Source of the DNA: Mansonella perstans
Taxonomy: Eukaryota; Nematoda; Chromadorea; Rhabditida; Onchocercidae
Direction: 5' to 3'
Assembly (NCBI GenBank): GCA_037074765.1
Contig: JBAMDO010000057.1
Span: 248,001 to 312,000 of the forward strand
DNA length: 64,000 bases
The notes below the pieces were generated by a model. That model was not told the DNA's origin. It saw nothing but the letters and a program-made list of their open reading frames with translations, and did not search any database. Of this stretch, positions 48,120-61,432 are shown piece after piece (positions within the stretch are counted from its first letter, which is position 1; every line of letters begins with the position of its first letter). The position numbers and the translations under genes were made by a program.

Positions 48120-51100
48120 CTGAAATCAGAGATCAAATGAATCAGATGTATCAGAGAATGGAATGTCTGTAAATTGCAGAAGTCTATGCACATTCATCAT
48201 GCACAATGCAGGACACTTCAGATTTTTGATTGTTTCCACGTAACATTACACTTTATAAACTGTGATTTGTCGTGGACGAACATTTTTCAATTAATTCATC
48301 ATTAATTTCATTCATCCTAAAAAAAATGACCTCTGGAAAAACATCGTTTGACTGTACAGCGAACAAGTTTCCCACAAGAACTACCATCAGCTGATGAAAA
48401 ATGTAAGATACCCCACAGTATGATTGAAAACGCTAACTTTAGCATGCCTGAAATATTCACTGACAAAATTGGAGAAACTAATATCAATTATTTGTTGGTC
48501 AAAATTCGCTATTGTTTTAATAAATTTTAATTTAATTGACGAATTATTATCAAATATTAAATTTTCGGCTTGTTTTCAGTATTTGTAGAAAATTATCGAA
48601 TATGTAAAGAGAAATTGTTTAGACCTTCTTTGCATTCGCACCTTATTGTTGACACTTGCCTGTAAATTTGCTTGAGTTTAAATCAAAGAAATTTAAATTT
48701 AACCTATGGACGCCAAAAAATTAATGCGAAAGTATTTCGATATTTCGAACAACAACTTTCTATATGTAATCTTGATTTCGTCAATTTGAAAAACTTTATA
48801 CAATCTTTCATTTCTTTACATAATCTCAAGCAATTTATTGTCTACCATTTATTGATAATCTTAATAATTAAGTTTATATATTCCTTGTGATATTGTAATA
48901 TTGATATGACATTGTAATATTGATATGACATTTGTTATAATAGGGGGTACCAGTGAATCAATTAAAATTAGTTTGAGAATTTAGAATTAAAAGTATGGAG
49001 TTTGGAAATTGTATGATTAGTAAATCGAAAATTTCAGTTATAAAAAGAATAATTATTAACCAAAGATTACTGTTATCTGTGAAGCAAGATTATAGCAAGT
49101 GATCTATCACAGATGATCTTTTACAAATGCAACTTGAATTGATTTTATATTTTGCAAAATAATAAAAGTATTGGTGAAGTATTTTGATTTTACTAAATTT
49201 TTTTTAACCGATCGCTTTTTTGATTGCTGTTACATCGATCACTAAGCGATGTAAAAGAAAAGCAGCAAAGTGTTTAGATTTATTGCTTTCTAAACTATAA
49301 TGCATCAGTGTCCATCAATGATCATGAAGTGCTACAACTGAAGATACGAAAGAAGAAAGATTCAGTTCATTGTGCTAATTCTCTGTCCTTGGTTCCAACT
49401 TATCATGATATTTGATTATCATAATATCTGATTACCTTATCATAATATCGCTTATGTCTTCAGTAATATGGTAAGCTGAATAAGCTAGTAAAAATTGACT
49501 GAGAACTATTCAAATATTTGAATAAGAAATTTCAGATACAACTGATAAAAAAGAAACACGACACTTGATAATTAAGTTCAATGAAAAGTAAAAACATCAA
49601 ACAATTTTTTTATTAAATCTTAAAAGTGATATTTTTTCTATAATTTTTAAGAAAACAGTGATATCAAGACATATGCGATAAAGGCCAATGTCCATAAAGA
49701 AGAAATCTTTTCATACTTAATTAACTTTCAGATAACTTCAGCAATGAGATAAGCAACAAATTTATTGTTTCCTTTAGTGAATTCATATAGTTATCAATGA
49801 ATTGAGAATAATGACAATGATGGTCAAAATAATGACAATCATTGGTGATGATAATAACAATGATAAAGAACTTAGAAATAATATAACTTAATGTACTTAT
49901 TTATGGTAGTAATAGTAACTGCTGTTCGAAAAAGGTAAAAGCGAAAGAAGATAAAGACATGTTCTGTTGGCAATCAAAAATAGTATTTGTGTAATAGCTT
50001 TGAAAATGTTGTTAGTATCAACCTCAAAACTAAAACATGATTTTTCAGCAAACGACACAAAATGGTAACCGTGCAGTACTTTCACAACATGAAAATTTTA
50101 CAACACAACGAACTCCATGCACTCATTTCCGATTGGTACCGAATTATTCAGTAACAAGGGTTGGATTATCACTGAAACAAAGTTCTGCAAAGTACAAACG
50201 GAATTTCAAAAAATAGAAAAGATTGATTACGTCGTCGCTATTATCGTCCATATCATATCAACAAGAAGTTTTATTCGAAAACTTACTTCCTTTTCTACAT
50301 ATTATCATACTTGCTTGGCATATCAAAGATGTCAGTTTTTTAATCTTAAAAAAGCCATTGTAAAACTCGTAGTATGCTGGGAGAACTTTCACTGTAAAAA
50401 TTCTTCAAATTCACTATCATAGTTTTAATATTGGCATTTTTTTCGTGACATTCTTGTAGTTGATTGTAGTTCTCAAACATAATTGTTATTGTTTTTTAAT
50501 TTCCATGAAATTCGTTGAGCCAATAAAAATTTAGTGCAGAAAAATTTCCATTGGTAAAATATGAAATGTTAAAGTTGCAACGATCAACATGGCTAATGTT
50601 GAAGTGGCCAAGATCAACATTTTGTTTGTATTAGGATGTGATACTGTATCCACGCGTAATCGATAAAATGATGGCAAGTTTCTTTTCTGCCAATTTTTTT
50701 TTTTTTGTTTTGCTGAATGAGCGGTTTTGTTTAACCTACTCCGTCTTCTAATTACCGCAATGTTTTACTTGATTCGACGAAAAATTGATTTTCAAAAGGT
50801 TTGCGTCGTTGTTTCATATTTTTCATCAGTTTGATCAAGTTTTTCATCTGTCTCACTTGCAGCTATCAGATTTACTGTTATAACGATGAAAGGAAGGTGA
50901 AAAGATTGGAACGAAATTTAGAATTGAGATATTTAATCGCGGCTAGTTTCTTACCACAAAACACTTCTTAATTTCAAGTAAGCATATCTATTAAAAACCA
51001 TTAAGAAGCATTGTTTCTTAGAGCGCAATCTGGCCAAGTGAGGTAGCACTTCTCATTTCTTCGAAAATATTTAACAACTTCAACATTTTTGCATAAAGGA

Positions 51101-53569
51101 TACATCATCTGCAATTGAGAATGAAATACAATTTCACTTTTATCTTATCAGTCTCTAATTCCATCTAACTCTGAAATAAGTGCCAAAAGCTTTCAAAGGA
51201 AGAAATCAAAAAGTGAAGCAAAAATTTTCTTTAATATTTCAACAGACAAATGAAAGTAAAAAATTAAAATATCTGCTAGCCAACAATAATTTTCATCATT
51301 TTTATCAGCAATTTTTCAAGTTCACTTAAAATATTCCCAAAGTTCCTTTCTCTTTCTTGCTACATTGCTTTGTTCAGCTAGACATTTAAAACATTTGAAG
51401 CTAAATAATCTTTCCACTTTAGCCTCAAATACTTCCTATAAGGCGGCAACACTTTCAAGATGATACTACAAAAATGCGCAAAGCAATTTTATGTTTCTAA
51501 TACTTCACTCAATTTTGATTCATTGTTGTTTGACTCTTACCTTAAATAGATAAGTTATAAGCTTAAAGCCTACTACCTAATATTAGCAAATAATTGCTTC
51601 CTTAATTCTCTGATGCTCTACCACCTTTCCTCCTTTAACTGAAATCGCACACTTTGATTCTTCATGCTTTTAACGATGATTTAACTTAATGCATGAATTT
51701 GTTCGGCAAAAATGAACATGCTTGGAAAGTGATACTTGATTTCACTGTTTAAATTTTGTTCCTTAGCACACATCAATTAAAATTAGAACTTTTGAAGGAA
51801 GGAAATATTATACAATATCAGTCTTACACAATGGTGTATTCCTACTATCATAACATTCAAATTATTTCAGTGAGAAAATTTAAAAATTTGTTAAATTGCA
51901 AGGGACAAAAATTAAGACTTTATAAGCTTTTGTTACAAGGTCAAGTTACAGATCTAAACTTTTTCATTAGTCTTTGAATCAAAGTGGACGAATAAAACAA
52001 CTCGAAACAGATGCAATTGTCTTTTGTGATTTTCCGACATTCGGAAATTCCCTGATTTATTGTTCTTCTTTGATAAGGAATAATAATCCACGATTATAAA
52101 ATCAATGTGAACAACAGTACATTCAAATAGTTTGAATTATCACAGCGAAAAATTAAGGTTCATAAAATTAACAAAATAATAAGAAGCAGAAATAGATTAG
52201 TGTTATCCTGAAGTACGAGCAATACTAAAGAAATTTATAACTTTAAATTTATCAGCACTTTGGTTTACTTTAACTAGCCTAACAAACCTTTTATCCAAAA
52301 AAAAAGAATGAATGAAAAGATCAGTTATGGCGAAACCAATGACCGATCTCTTCAATATTCTTAATTTTGCATTAGCAAATTTTTCGTTTAACTAAATTCC
52401 CGAGAATATTTCGACCGATTTGGTGACAATTTTAAAGGAAAAAAATTAGTTAGAAGAACAGTAAATGTATTAAAATTGATATGAAATAATCACAGAACTT
52501 TAAGGAAAAGACGTCCTGAGCAAATTATAAAATTTGAACTTCGATAGTAATTATGACAGGCGATTTCAAATCAACCTTTCCATTGTTACGATTAAACAAA
52601 TGATCGCAATAGTTATAAAGTTTGTAGAACTTCTGTTCGTCGATCCTAAAATAAGCGCTAATTGAAGCAAACATTTCAAAGATATCCCAAAAAAGTACAG
52701 AAATGCAATCAAGTTTTTCGAAATTGCTCGCTAATGTTTTTTCTTTAATTTACTGGCACAATAATGTTGTTGATGATTACAGAATGATAGATTTCTATTG
52801 CGCATTAAATAGAAAATGCAGTTATAAAGTCGCACTTTCCATTTCTATGTTAAAAGTTTGGTCAATATCACTTGATTATCGTCATTTACCACTTCTTTCC
52901 AACTTCTAACGGAAAATATTAGTTCGTTTCCAATTATAATTCCAAATTACTTGGAGCAAAGCGATCAGTAAACAAAATAAATACATATAAAGTAAGCATC
53001 CTAGAATATTTTATCTCTGTAGAGAATAATATTACTGTTTGTTAATTCAAAAACACTGACTACCGGTCATATCACCGAAAGTTCATGTAAATGCCACGTA
53101 CATTTACTACTATTAATACTTATTGGAGGTTGGTAACTTATTCCTGTTTTTCGGCCTGATTAGTAAGACCTAAAACTAACAATAGAATAGTACTACCAGA
53201 CGGTTCATAGCAAAGTCTTTCATGCCTTCCTATTCGTTATTCACGATTTTAATTGAAATGATGTGAGCTGAATATAAATCAAAAAAGATAAAGTTTTTGT
53301 TCAATGGATTAGATAAAAGAAGTATATTTCAATATCAACAAGGTATTTATTATCAGTTAATTAAGAAATGTCTCATTTAAAGGATAGTAAAAATAGATCT
53401 GTCAGATCACATGATTTGATAGATCAAGAAGTTCAGGAAGATTTCAATCAGAAATTTCAAAAAATCATTTAGATCTGCTAAGAAAAGAAAATGGTTGAAA
53501 TATTCACAAAATATTAACCGGAAATTATCAAACCTGAAATAACAATATGAATAGTTCATTTCTTAATAC
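48120..53569. other. Long non-genic interval
   Basis: Several frames of 60-100 residues occur on both strands (for example plus 50117-50422), but all have AT-driven composition and no consistent splice sites. A two-copy 20-bp word (ATTGTAATATTGATATGACA) lies near 48893-48931. Unresolved 5' exons of the cysteine-rich gene may lie at its left end. Confidence 0.45.
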
Positions 53570-54617
53570 TTAATCAGAAATGCTGAGAAATTTTTCTGCT
53601 GCAAAAATGTATGAAAGCGCATGAATTGGTGAATATCATTAGAATAATTCTCAAATATGAAAATACTTCTTACCGGCTTTTTGCTTCTGTGCGTAAAATT
53701 TCTTTGGATCTTGCTGAATTGATTTTTCCGAATTTCGATTACATAGATCACCATTACATAAACAATAATGACCGTTTAAGTAGAAATTGCCACCTCGGCC
53801 GCGCATCGTAATAGGCCGATCGAAACAACGCACTTCACCGTCGAAAAGTCCGACTGAGCAGCCTTGTGCCATTGCTGCAAATCAGAAAAACTTTCGAAGT
53901 GTTCAGCCGTAAAATTTGTAAACTGATTTAAATACAAAGGACTAATGTTGAAGTTTGTCAATTTTCATTAATAATTTAAATTTTGCATCTGCAAATAATC
54001 TAATCATTTCCAACTTGAAGGAATCTTAGAATAGAGCAGTCATGTTTACAGCTGTAAATATACAGTATCAAATGCAAAACATTTTCATTTGGTGCAAGGA
54101 AGCGTCATCTGTGAAATTTTTGGATACCCGCTTTCCTATTTTGAAACAAAACCATTTCAATTTTTCACTCTAAGACCATTTCTATTTTCCGCACAGTGTC
54201 ATTTAAAAACAAATTAATTAAATAGTTTTAATAAGGATATACCGAAAAGCTGACTTGTTCGGTCTATCTTACTAATTCCGCTAATTTGAAAGATATAGCA
54301 TAAACCATTGCAAGTCAGATTTTGTGGATTTTCACAAGGATGATCATCGGTTAGTGTGCCAGTTTGAGAATTCATTACTCGATAATTCACGAATTTATTC
54401 CAATGCTACAATATTTCAATACTAATAATGCTTTTAGATGTTGTAATTGAGTATTTAATTTTAAAAAATTAAATTTGTAAACTGTTTCTAATGTGTGAAA
54501 TTTTACAGTAATAGCATGCTTTGTCGCACATGACATGCATGTAATGGAAGCCGAAAATAATATTGAAAATGATGACAATAGCCAAATGTAAGTCAATGCC
54601 AATATTACTGCATTCAT
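53570..54617 (-). CDS. Ly6/three-finger-like secreted protein
   Basis: Four exons in phase: 54617-54507, 54405-54273, 53874-53674 and 53598-53570 (TAA), 157 residues. Residues 1-24 or so form a signal peptide (ALTYIWLLSSFSILFSASIT), directly followed by the Ly6-type start ITCMSCAT. About ten further cysteines follow, including NPQNLTCNGLCYIF, AQGCSVGLF and the diagnostic closing CNGDLCN (121-127). The nematode Ly6 family is extracellular and usually GPI-anchored. Here the tail after CNGDLCN is polar (KKFYAQKQKA then AEKFLSISD), with no hydrophobic GPI signal, so it is probably secreted. A CTATTTCAG acceptor lies 17 nt before the ATG. An alternative is to read through the exon 3 donor and end at KKYFHI (stop at 53651). 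Confidence 0.8.
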
Positions 54618-56577
54618 TCTTGCCAGTGTAAACTCTGAAATAGAATACTGTTTTTGCTTCTAAATGTTACATGCATGCAATCTCATCTAATCCTTTAAGT
54701 AAATTAGAAAAAAAAAACTTTAAAGTTCGATGCATTCTAATGCTCATTAATTAAAACTAATGAATTTTCAAAAAATAAAAAGAAAATTTTGACATTATAA
54801 GGAATGAAAAATAAAAGAGATAGCGCTAAGAAAATTAAATGTATTTCAATTAATACATATTCTGAAAAGATTCATTTTAACTTTATAAATTGGAGATTCT
54901 CTAAGTCGTTACAAAAGTTTGAATAAAATTAAAAGAACCGTATCGATCTATCCAAGCATAGCAATAACAGAATGAAAAAAAAAAAAAAAAGAAAGAAAAT
55001 GATGCGAGGTTAATGTATTCATCGAAATGTCCGCAGATGGACGTCATCAAAAAGATCCACAGTACTGATAATACTTCGAGCCAGTGGGAAGTGTCAGTTA
55101 GATCTATGTATCTATCATCTTTTAAACAAAAACAAAACATTTCGAAAGAATACATTGGTCACTTTGTATGTCAGATATTGTATCCTACAGTAGTTCTCAA
55201 TTAATTTATTACATTATTTAAATTTACATCAGTTTTCTGTATTTCTATTAAAGTTTCATTTTCTATTTTCTGTTAATGGTCAGATAGAGAACATTTGCAT
55301 CAATAACTGCTTTCTGTTTTAGCCGATTTTGATTAATTCAGTTAAAAAAATCATATCTTTACCAAGTGAAAAGCTAAGAAAAAAATGACTCATCACATAA
55401 ATAAATTATAAAATCAATTGTTAATTCGTATTACTCATTACCCGTTTTATGTGCATTATTAAAAGAATAATTTTATCAGCAATCATAAATAAAGAAAGAA
55501 AGTTAAGCCTTAAAGGTAGTCCTTAATTTTTGGCTTCATTCAGAGAAGCCATTCCAGAGAGCTTTTTTTTTGAAAATGATATTTTGATGCATCAAATATA
55601 TTTTAATATTTACCTAAAAAAATTATTCAACAATTTAAAAAAACAAAAGTTTTGTTTAATGAGAGAAATAAAAAATAATAATTAGTTTTGAAGATTCCTA
55701 ATGTCCTAACAAAAAAAAAAAACCTATGTCTGCCACACGAAATTTGCAGTGTTAATAAAGTTTTTTGATGAATTAAAAAAAAAAAAGAAAATATTTGGCA
55801 TTAACCAAATGTAAGTGTAAATTTATCTTCATTTCAAGAAAGATTCAACGGCATTAAATTATTTAAAAATTCATTTAAATTAATTAGAAGTATTTCTCAT
55901 ACAAATAATTGCATTGTTAACTGATACATAACATAAATAACCGGAAAGTAATTAGCAGTAATTAGTAATAACTAATTTTTGCTAATTAATTAGTGATTAA
56001 TTAATGATTAATTAATTAGTAATTAGTGATTAGAAAGTAATTAGCAGTTATATCATCCTAACGACAGAACGGGCCAGTAAATAGGCTCATCACATTTGGC
56101 TTCTGTTCTCTTGAAGCACAGGACGTAGTTTGTTTCATAGAGGGACAAATCTTCGTGTAATGGTTGATATCTTAAGAATTCCTTGATGATGAGATAGAGC
56201 GGTTAGATGTTGTGGGAGTTGCATCGGGGAAGTGCGGGGGAGGACGGCCCAGAATGTTGTGCAAAAGTTAGTTGATAAGGAAATAATCAGTTTTTCGTGG
56301 TGATATGAATTGAGATAGGAAAATAGAATAATTCATAAGGAAGCGAGAGATACAAAATAAAAAATTTACGAGATATTGTTGAAAGGGAACTTTACTTATA
56401 GCTTTTTGGATTGTTGAATATTTTGTATGGATTTGTGCCATAAAGTTGATACGGTTTTTCATTCTGAAGTATAATAAGTCGAATATTCGCTAAAATGCAT
56501 TCATTTTAATGAAAAATGTTTGGAATCAGTTAAGTATCACTTAAGTATCTTCAGTGGTTGCTATTATGATTTGAACA
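54618..56577. other. Intergenic region with AT-rich palindromic tract
   Basis: No exon was recognised. It holds A-runs (54977-54991 and near 55710) and, at about 55940-56045, a dense cluster of TTAATTA/TAATTAG words that are self-complementary. Confidence 0.45.
55940..56045. repeat. TTAATTAG-type palindromic cluster
   Basis: Repeated ATTAGCAGTAATTAGTAAT and GATTAATTAATGATTAATTA words, alternating in both orientations. The tract is AT-only for long stretches and could fold on itself. Confidence 0.6.
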
Positions 56578-57740
56578 ATGTTGTTGGTCAGTGCTATTCG
56601 ATGTTCAAAAGTTTTGCGACCAATAGGAAAACTTGCATCCTTATGTCATGCACCTTCTGTCCTATCGTCAAATGTTATCATGAGGACAAAGTGGTTGTCG
56701 GGAAAGGTTTGTGTTTTTGTAAAATTTAGTTGATATTCGTGTCTTCACGCAAGTATCTGCAGAGAACTATAAAGAATGATACCTCTTTCAGGATGCAGAA
56801 GGACCAGAAATACCTGTTGGTGTGAGAAGTGGAGCTGATGATGATCCGATCACCAATACGACGGATAAACCTTATCTTGGTGAACCCGATGATCCACCAC
56901 TGCAAATGTACGACAGTTGTGCAGAATTTAGTGAAACCTTCCGAAATTTTTTTAATATTTTCTTAATTTTATCATGACATGTCAGAATCGTCCCTGTTGA
57001 CAGAATCATTTTTATTATTTAATTAAGGGACTTCATCAGAGGAGAACTGGTTATGTACACATGAATTTATGTACATAAATTTCTTAATATCTACTGCTTA
57101 AATAGTTAATCGTGTTATATCTGCTATAGGTGGTATTATCGGGAAGCACCACCTCAAGCTACCACACGATTGGAAAATCTCATGCTCACTTTAACAAGCT
57201 CGCTATTGTGGGGATGGGTTGTATATCATTTGTATTACAATTACGGAGAACTGATTGTTAGTTTCATTTTCTTTTCATACAGGCTTTTTCTCGAATTATT
57301 TTGAGCTTTTCCTGAGGCCTTCATTGATGCTTCCAAATGATGTTGACTATGTAAAATTGATTCAGTTGATCATCCAGTTAGAAATTCAGCGTCATTTTTC
57401 ATTGTTCCTATTTTTCTTGAAGCTGTTCCCTTATCAACACTTCAGTAAAATAGCAGAAAAATATGTCTCGTTTTTAATATGTTAAATCCTGTAAGGCTTA
57501 GGAATATGATGAGATCAGAAATCAAATTCGAAACATTTGGGGATCACTTTTTAAACTCCTTCACTTCAACTTCTTTAAAAGCTGAACCTTATCAGAAAAT
57601 GAATACATACCATGTTATTATAGGGTGAATATTATATTCCTGCGCCAGAAGAATTTTCGGATGAAGAACTTGGAATCCCACCGGACGATGCACCGGACCC
57701 AGAATACTGGGGTGATCATCCATTGTCTAGAGGCATGTAA
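56578..57740 (+). CDS. NDUFB2: NADH:ubiquinone oxidoreductase (complex I) subunit NDUFB2
   Basis: Four exons in phase: 56578-56706, 56792-56907, 57130-57256 and 57624-57740 (TAA), 162 residues. Exon 1 encodes a basic, Ser/Leu-rich presequence (MLLVSAIRCSKVLRPIGKLA) typical of mitochondrial import. Exon 3 has TRLENLMLTLTSSLLWGWVV, one membrane helix, and exon 4 has the family mark FSDEELGIPPDD (about 135-146). Known role: accessory subunit of the membrane arm of complex I in the inner mitochondrial membrane. It is longer than human NDUFB2 (about 105) through an acidic/Pro-rich insert in exon 2 and a DPEYWGDHPLSRGM tail. A TATCTTCAG acceptor lies about 27 nt before the ATG. Exon 4 is tandemly duplicated just downstream. 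Confidence 0.9.
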
Positions 57741-57900
57741 TTAATGTTATATTGTAAAAACTATATTTTTGTACAGAATTTTCGGATGAAGAATTTGAAA
57801 TCCCACTGGACGATGCACCGGACCCAGAATACTGGGGTGATCATCCATTGTCTAGAGGCATGTAATTAATGTTATATTGTAAAAACTATATTCGTGCACA
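57651..57900 (+). repeat. 125-bp tandem duplication of the NDUFB2 last exon
   Basis: Units 57651-57775 and 57776-57900 differ at only six positions. Each includes most of the coding part of exon 4, its stop codon and about 35 bp of 3' UTR. The second unit is preceded by TTTTTGTACAG, so it has its own potential acceptor. Its coding changes turn ELGIPP into EFEIPL. Confidence 0.92.
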
Positions 57901-58747
57901 TTTTTTTAAGACTCTTTAAATATAGCTGTTTTGATTATTCCCATTGCTCTATGTAGTAAAACTTAATTTCTTTGTTTTGTGTTCTATTTTCAAACAACTG
58001 TCAGAAATAATTGCATGCGCAATTCACTTACTAGTGTTTTTTAGGTTTGGAAAAAATATTTTCAATATTTTTACCTGATAATCTTAACCAACGTTAAGGG
58101 AAGTACTAATTGTTCTGCGGATTAAAAAATGGATTTTCCAATTTTTGTTTCAAATTTTGTATAATATTAATCCAAATGACATTATTGATTGCTTAGTGCA
58201 GTAGCAGGGCTTTTTGCTGCAATTTTGCTACTTTAAAATTGACAGGTGGAAATTGGCGGTGTTTAATAAACGAATTAGCTTGAAATCAAGGTTTCGGTTA
58301 TTTTACATTTTCTGATGCCTGTTCTGTGAAAAAGATAGTATTGCCTTTAAATATGTTATTTCAGGATTAAATCTTTTTAATCATTTCCCAAGCAAATCAT
58401 CGATGCATAGGAAAATGAACTTAAAATGGCGATTAGAATAAGCCATTTATATTCCCGTGGAAGTCACAACTCCATTGTTCATGAAGTTGCCTATAATCAG
58501 TTCTATCAAAGTTTTACCTTCGATGTTTTCGTTAGATTTTTCCGTTATAAGTCATCCCAATTTTGAATGAAAGGAGATATGAAATAATCCATTTGAAAGT
58601 AATTTTCCTTTCTTTACTGCTTATTAATATGAGATTCCCGAGATTTTTGCAAGTTACACATCAATTTGTGACTTAGAAATTGTATTCAAATAATGCTGTG
58701 CTTCTTCGGGACTTATATATCATCAGAATATTAGTTACTGCACCGTT
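57901..58747. other. Downstream region of NDUFB2
   Basis: AT-rich DNA holding the presumed NDUFB2 3' end. No other exon is seen. Confidence 0.45.
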
Positions 58748-58915
58748 AGCAACCAGTCGGTTGCTTAATTTTACTTCATTTATTTTACGGACATTCCTTT
58801 TCGTGTGGAAAAGTTTGTGTACCGTCGTGAAGTTGTGAATTATGCTGGCAGTGGCGTATGTCTTCCGCAGACTCTCCCATGCCAGGTCGGCTGGTAGCCG
58901 AAGAGTCAGCGAAGA
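58748..58915 (+). ncRNA. GC-rich hairpin cluster, possible structured RNA
   Basis: This stands out from AT-rich surroundings. Three hairpins follow each other: AGCAACC/GGTTGCT (58748-58765), CTTTTC/GAAAAG (58797-58813) and a long composite stem at 58861-58915 in which TCTT-CGC-GACTCT pairs with AGAGTC-GCG-AAGA around an inner TCGGCT/AGCCGA hairpin. No known RNA family was recognised (not tRNA, 5S, U1-U6 or SL RNA). The strand is arbitrary, because the stems are symmetric. An alternative is a coding fragment: a 32-residue plus frame with YRREVVNYAGSG crosses it. Confidence 0.3.
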
Positions 58916-60723
58916 GATTTAAAAAAAATGAAGAAAAAAATTAGAGAGGCATAACGAATTTTCTGCACTGTAAATGATGAACTGTTCATTAGTTAAGTGG
59001 AATTACATGCGTAGCATAAAAAGTAAAGAGTCAGATGAACGAAATTAAATAATAATTCACAGCAATAGTTGCATTGTGTTGTGTTCTAAATTTATATCAT
59101 AATTGTTGATTCATTATAATTAACATGTAATATTAATATTTTAAATTGTTGCAACAACATTAAATTTAAAACAACATTAAATCACCGCTCCTAATTAATT
59201 TTCGCAAATTTTCTTATAGTATATCAAATCCATTTGAACTTCTGTTCTTTATTTATAACGTATCAAATATTGATTATTTTACGTTATTTGATGACCAAAA
59301 CGATTTGATTTTTTAGTTTTCAATTCCTTAGCAGTGATAATCCTTTGACCTTTTTATGTTTGAATCTAAAAACATGACTGTATATTTTGTCCGTATCCTA
59401 ATATATAATCGAATATGAGACTTAATCCTCGGTAATATAGTGGAAGGTTTAATACAAGAATAGTAATGATAATAAAAAAAAGCTAGTACATTATTTATTT
59501 CGTTACCAATAGAGTGCGACTGAAATAAGTTCAGTCAAGAGCTGAGTAAATGAGTAAAATGAGAATTATAAATCCTAAGCCTTTTATATTGTAGACAAGT
59601 GAATTTGGTTTACAACATTCCAGTTATAGTATGATTGTTGAATAACAGATGAAGGATACTCGTTTCAACCTTCTACAGTCAATATACAGTATGAAAGAAC
59701 ATTCCAACATTGCATACAAATTGCTGTGATCAAGAAAATGGATTATAATGTGCCATTGATTTGACAAAAGTTGTGTACGAGATTAGTTTACAATTTGGAA
59801 GTCCCTTACAATATCCTGACACTTGTTTAAGATTAATTGCCATAAAATGTTCATTACTTTAGATTTCGATTTTTTGTATTACAAATATTTTAATCTGAAA
59901 CAATTTATACTAGAAATTTAGTATGTTATAAATTTCTAGATTTCTCCGATATCTTGACCCACCGGTGAAAAAAAAAAAAAAAAAAAGCAAGTATTGAAAT
60001 TTATGATATTCTTATTATTTCTTCATAAAACAATGACGGGAAGAATCATATTTCTATATTACTTCATTAAGCTAAGTGTCTTTAACTTTAAAATGATTTC
60101 AGCTTGAAAATAATTGACATTTTGAGGTGGTCATAGTACACCATTCATTTATTATCTTCATGTCTCAGCTCTTGCTTTATCATATTTCCTCAATAAAAAT
60201 TTGATCGAGTATTAGTATTCGACCTTTACATCATTTATGCAAGTTCTAAATGTAAGCGCTCATTTCCTCAGCGTCAAAGTTCTGGATTGTCTTCCAAGAT
60301 AACAATCGAACAATCGAATATAAATTAATAAAATATTAACTAATTCAATTATTTATAACACAAAAATAAATGGATTTTAATAATTTCTCAACCCAATGTT
60401 AATTGAACTAAGATTTTGTGTTGAATATGTGCCTGTTTTCTTGTTTCAGTAGCAAAAATTAGATATTTTAGAAATAAAAAATTAAATATGTGTTGAAAGT
60501 GGTTCGCTTTCGTTATCAAAATTATTGTGGATAATCTCAGCAGTTGATTCATTTAATTCCAGATTGCAGTTATAAAACCCTTAATTACGGAAAAAGTTCA
60601 ATTAAATGATAATGGATGCGACAAAACTTCAACGAGACCGAACAAAGAAATCAGGTCTCCTCCTATTCATTACCCTTTTCTCCTTCTAAGTGAAATATTC
60701 CTAATTTTGTTAACAAATCCAAG

Positions 60724-60807
60724 TTTTTCTTTTTATTGGTAATAAAATAAGGAATATATGAAAATATTTTAGATTTTTCTTTTTATTGGTGATAAAATAA
60801 GGAATAT
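60724..60807. repeat. Two-copy direct repeat, 50-bp period
   Basis: TTTTTCTTTTTATTGGTRAT followed by AAAATAAGGAATAT occurs at 60724-60757 and 60774-60807. Confidence 0.8.
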
Positions 60808-60822
60808 CGATTAAGAACAATT

Positions 60823-60941
60823 ATCTTAATTGTTCTGTTCTACAATAATAATCATGAAGAATAAGCGGATTTTTGGGCATCATATCTGAAATAACTTTCC
60901 AAATACAACTGGAGAATTTCCAGCAAAAAGTAATTGCCATA
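60823..60941 (+). repeat. 119-bp dispersed repeat, copy 1
   Basis: Matches 61314-61432 in the same orientation with three substitutions. It begins ATCTTAATTGTTCTGTTCTA and ends AAAAAGTAATTGCCAT. No coding frame or terminal repeats were seen. Confidence 0.9.
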
Positions 60942-61313
60942 CTTCAATAGAAAACGACACCTTTCGGCTACTTACTCGCAAGGCTTCACCCGTTAGTATT
61001 CCGTAAGTAGCAGCAGTTAAAATAATTTTGGTGGAATTACAATTCTATTTTCAACTTTTTTATAGCTATAAAAAGACACAGTATCTCTCTCATTCGTTTT
61101 TTTGTTTAAACGAAAAAAGAGAAAGTGAAATAGTAAATGTGTTTTGACAGTCACTAAGTAGCCACTCATTCATCCTTGCTAATTTTTGCTGATCATTAAT
61201 TCTTCACCTTTTCTTCATCTTAACGGCTTTCGTTGATAAGAAAAATAATATTTCATTGCAAGAATTTATTTTGAATGGTTGCGAGTGAATAAGAATAATA
61301 GAGATCTCTCGTG

Positions 61314-61432
61314 ATCTTAATTGTTCTGTTCTACAATAATAATCATGAAGAATAAGCGAATTTTTGGGCATTATATCTGAAATAACTTTCTAAATACAAC
61401 TGGAGAATTTCCAGCAAAAAGTAATTGCCATA
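61314..61432 (+). repeat. 119-bp dispersed repeat, copy 2
   Basis: Second copy of the element at 60823-60941, 491 bp downstream in the same direction. The high identity points to a recent duplication. Confidence 0.9.

Noticed and set aside
50117..50422. 101-residue plus frame
   Set aside because: No recognisable motif, no splice support and strongly AT-driven codons; considered chance.
53611..53811. Plus frame opposite the Ly6-like gene
   Set aside because: It is antisense to the CNGDLCN exon.
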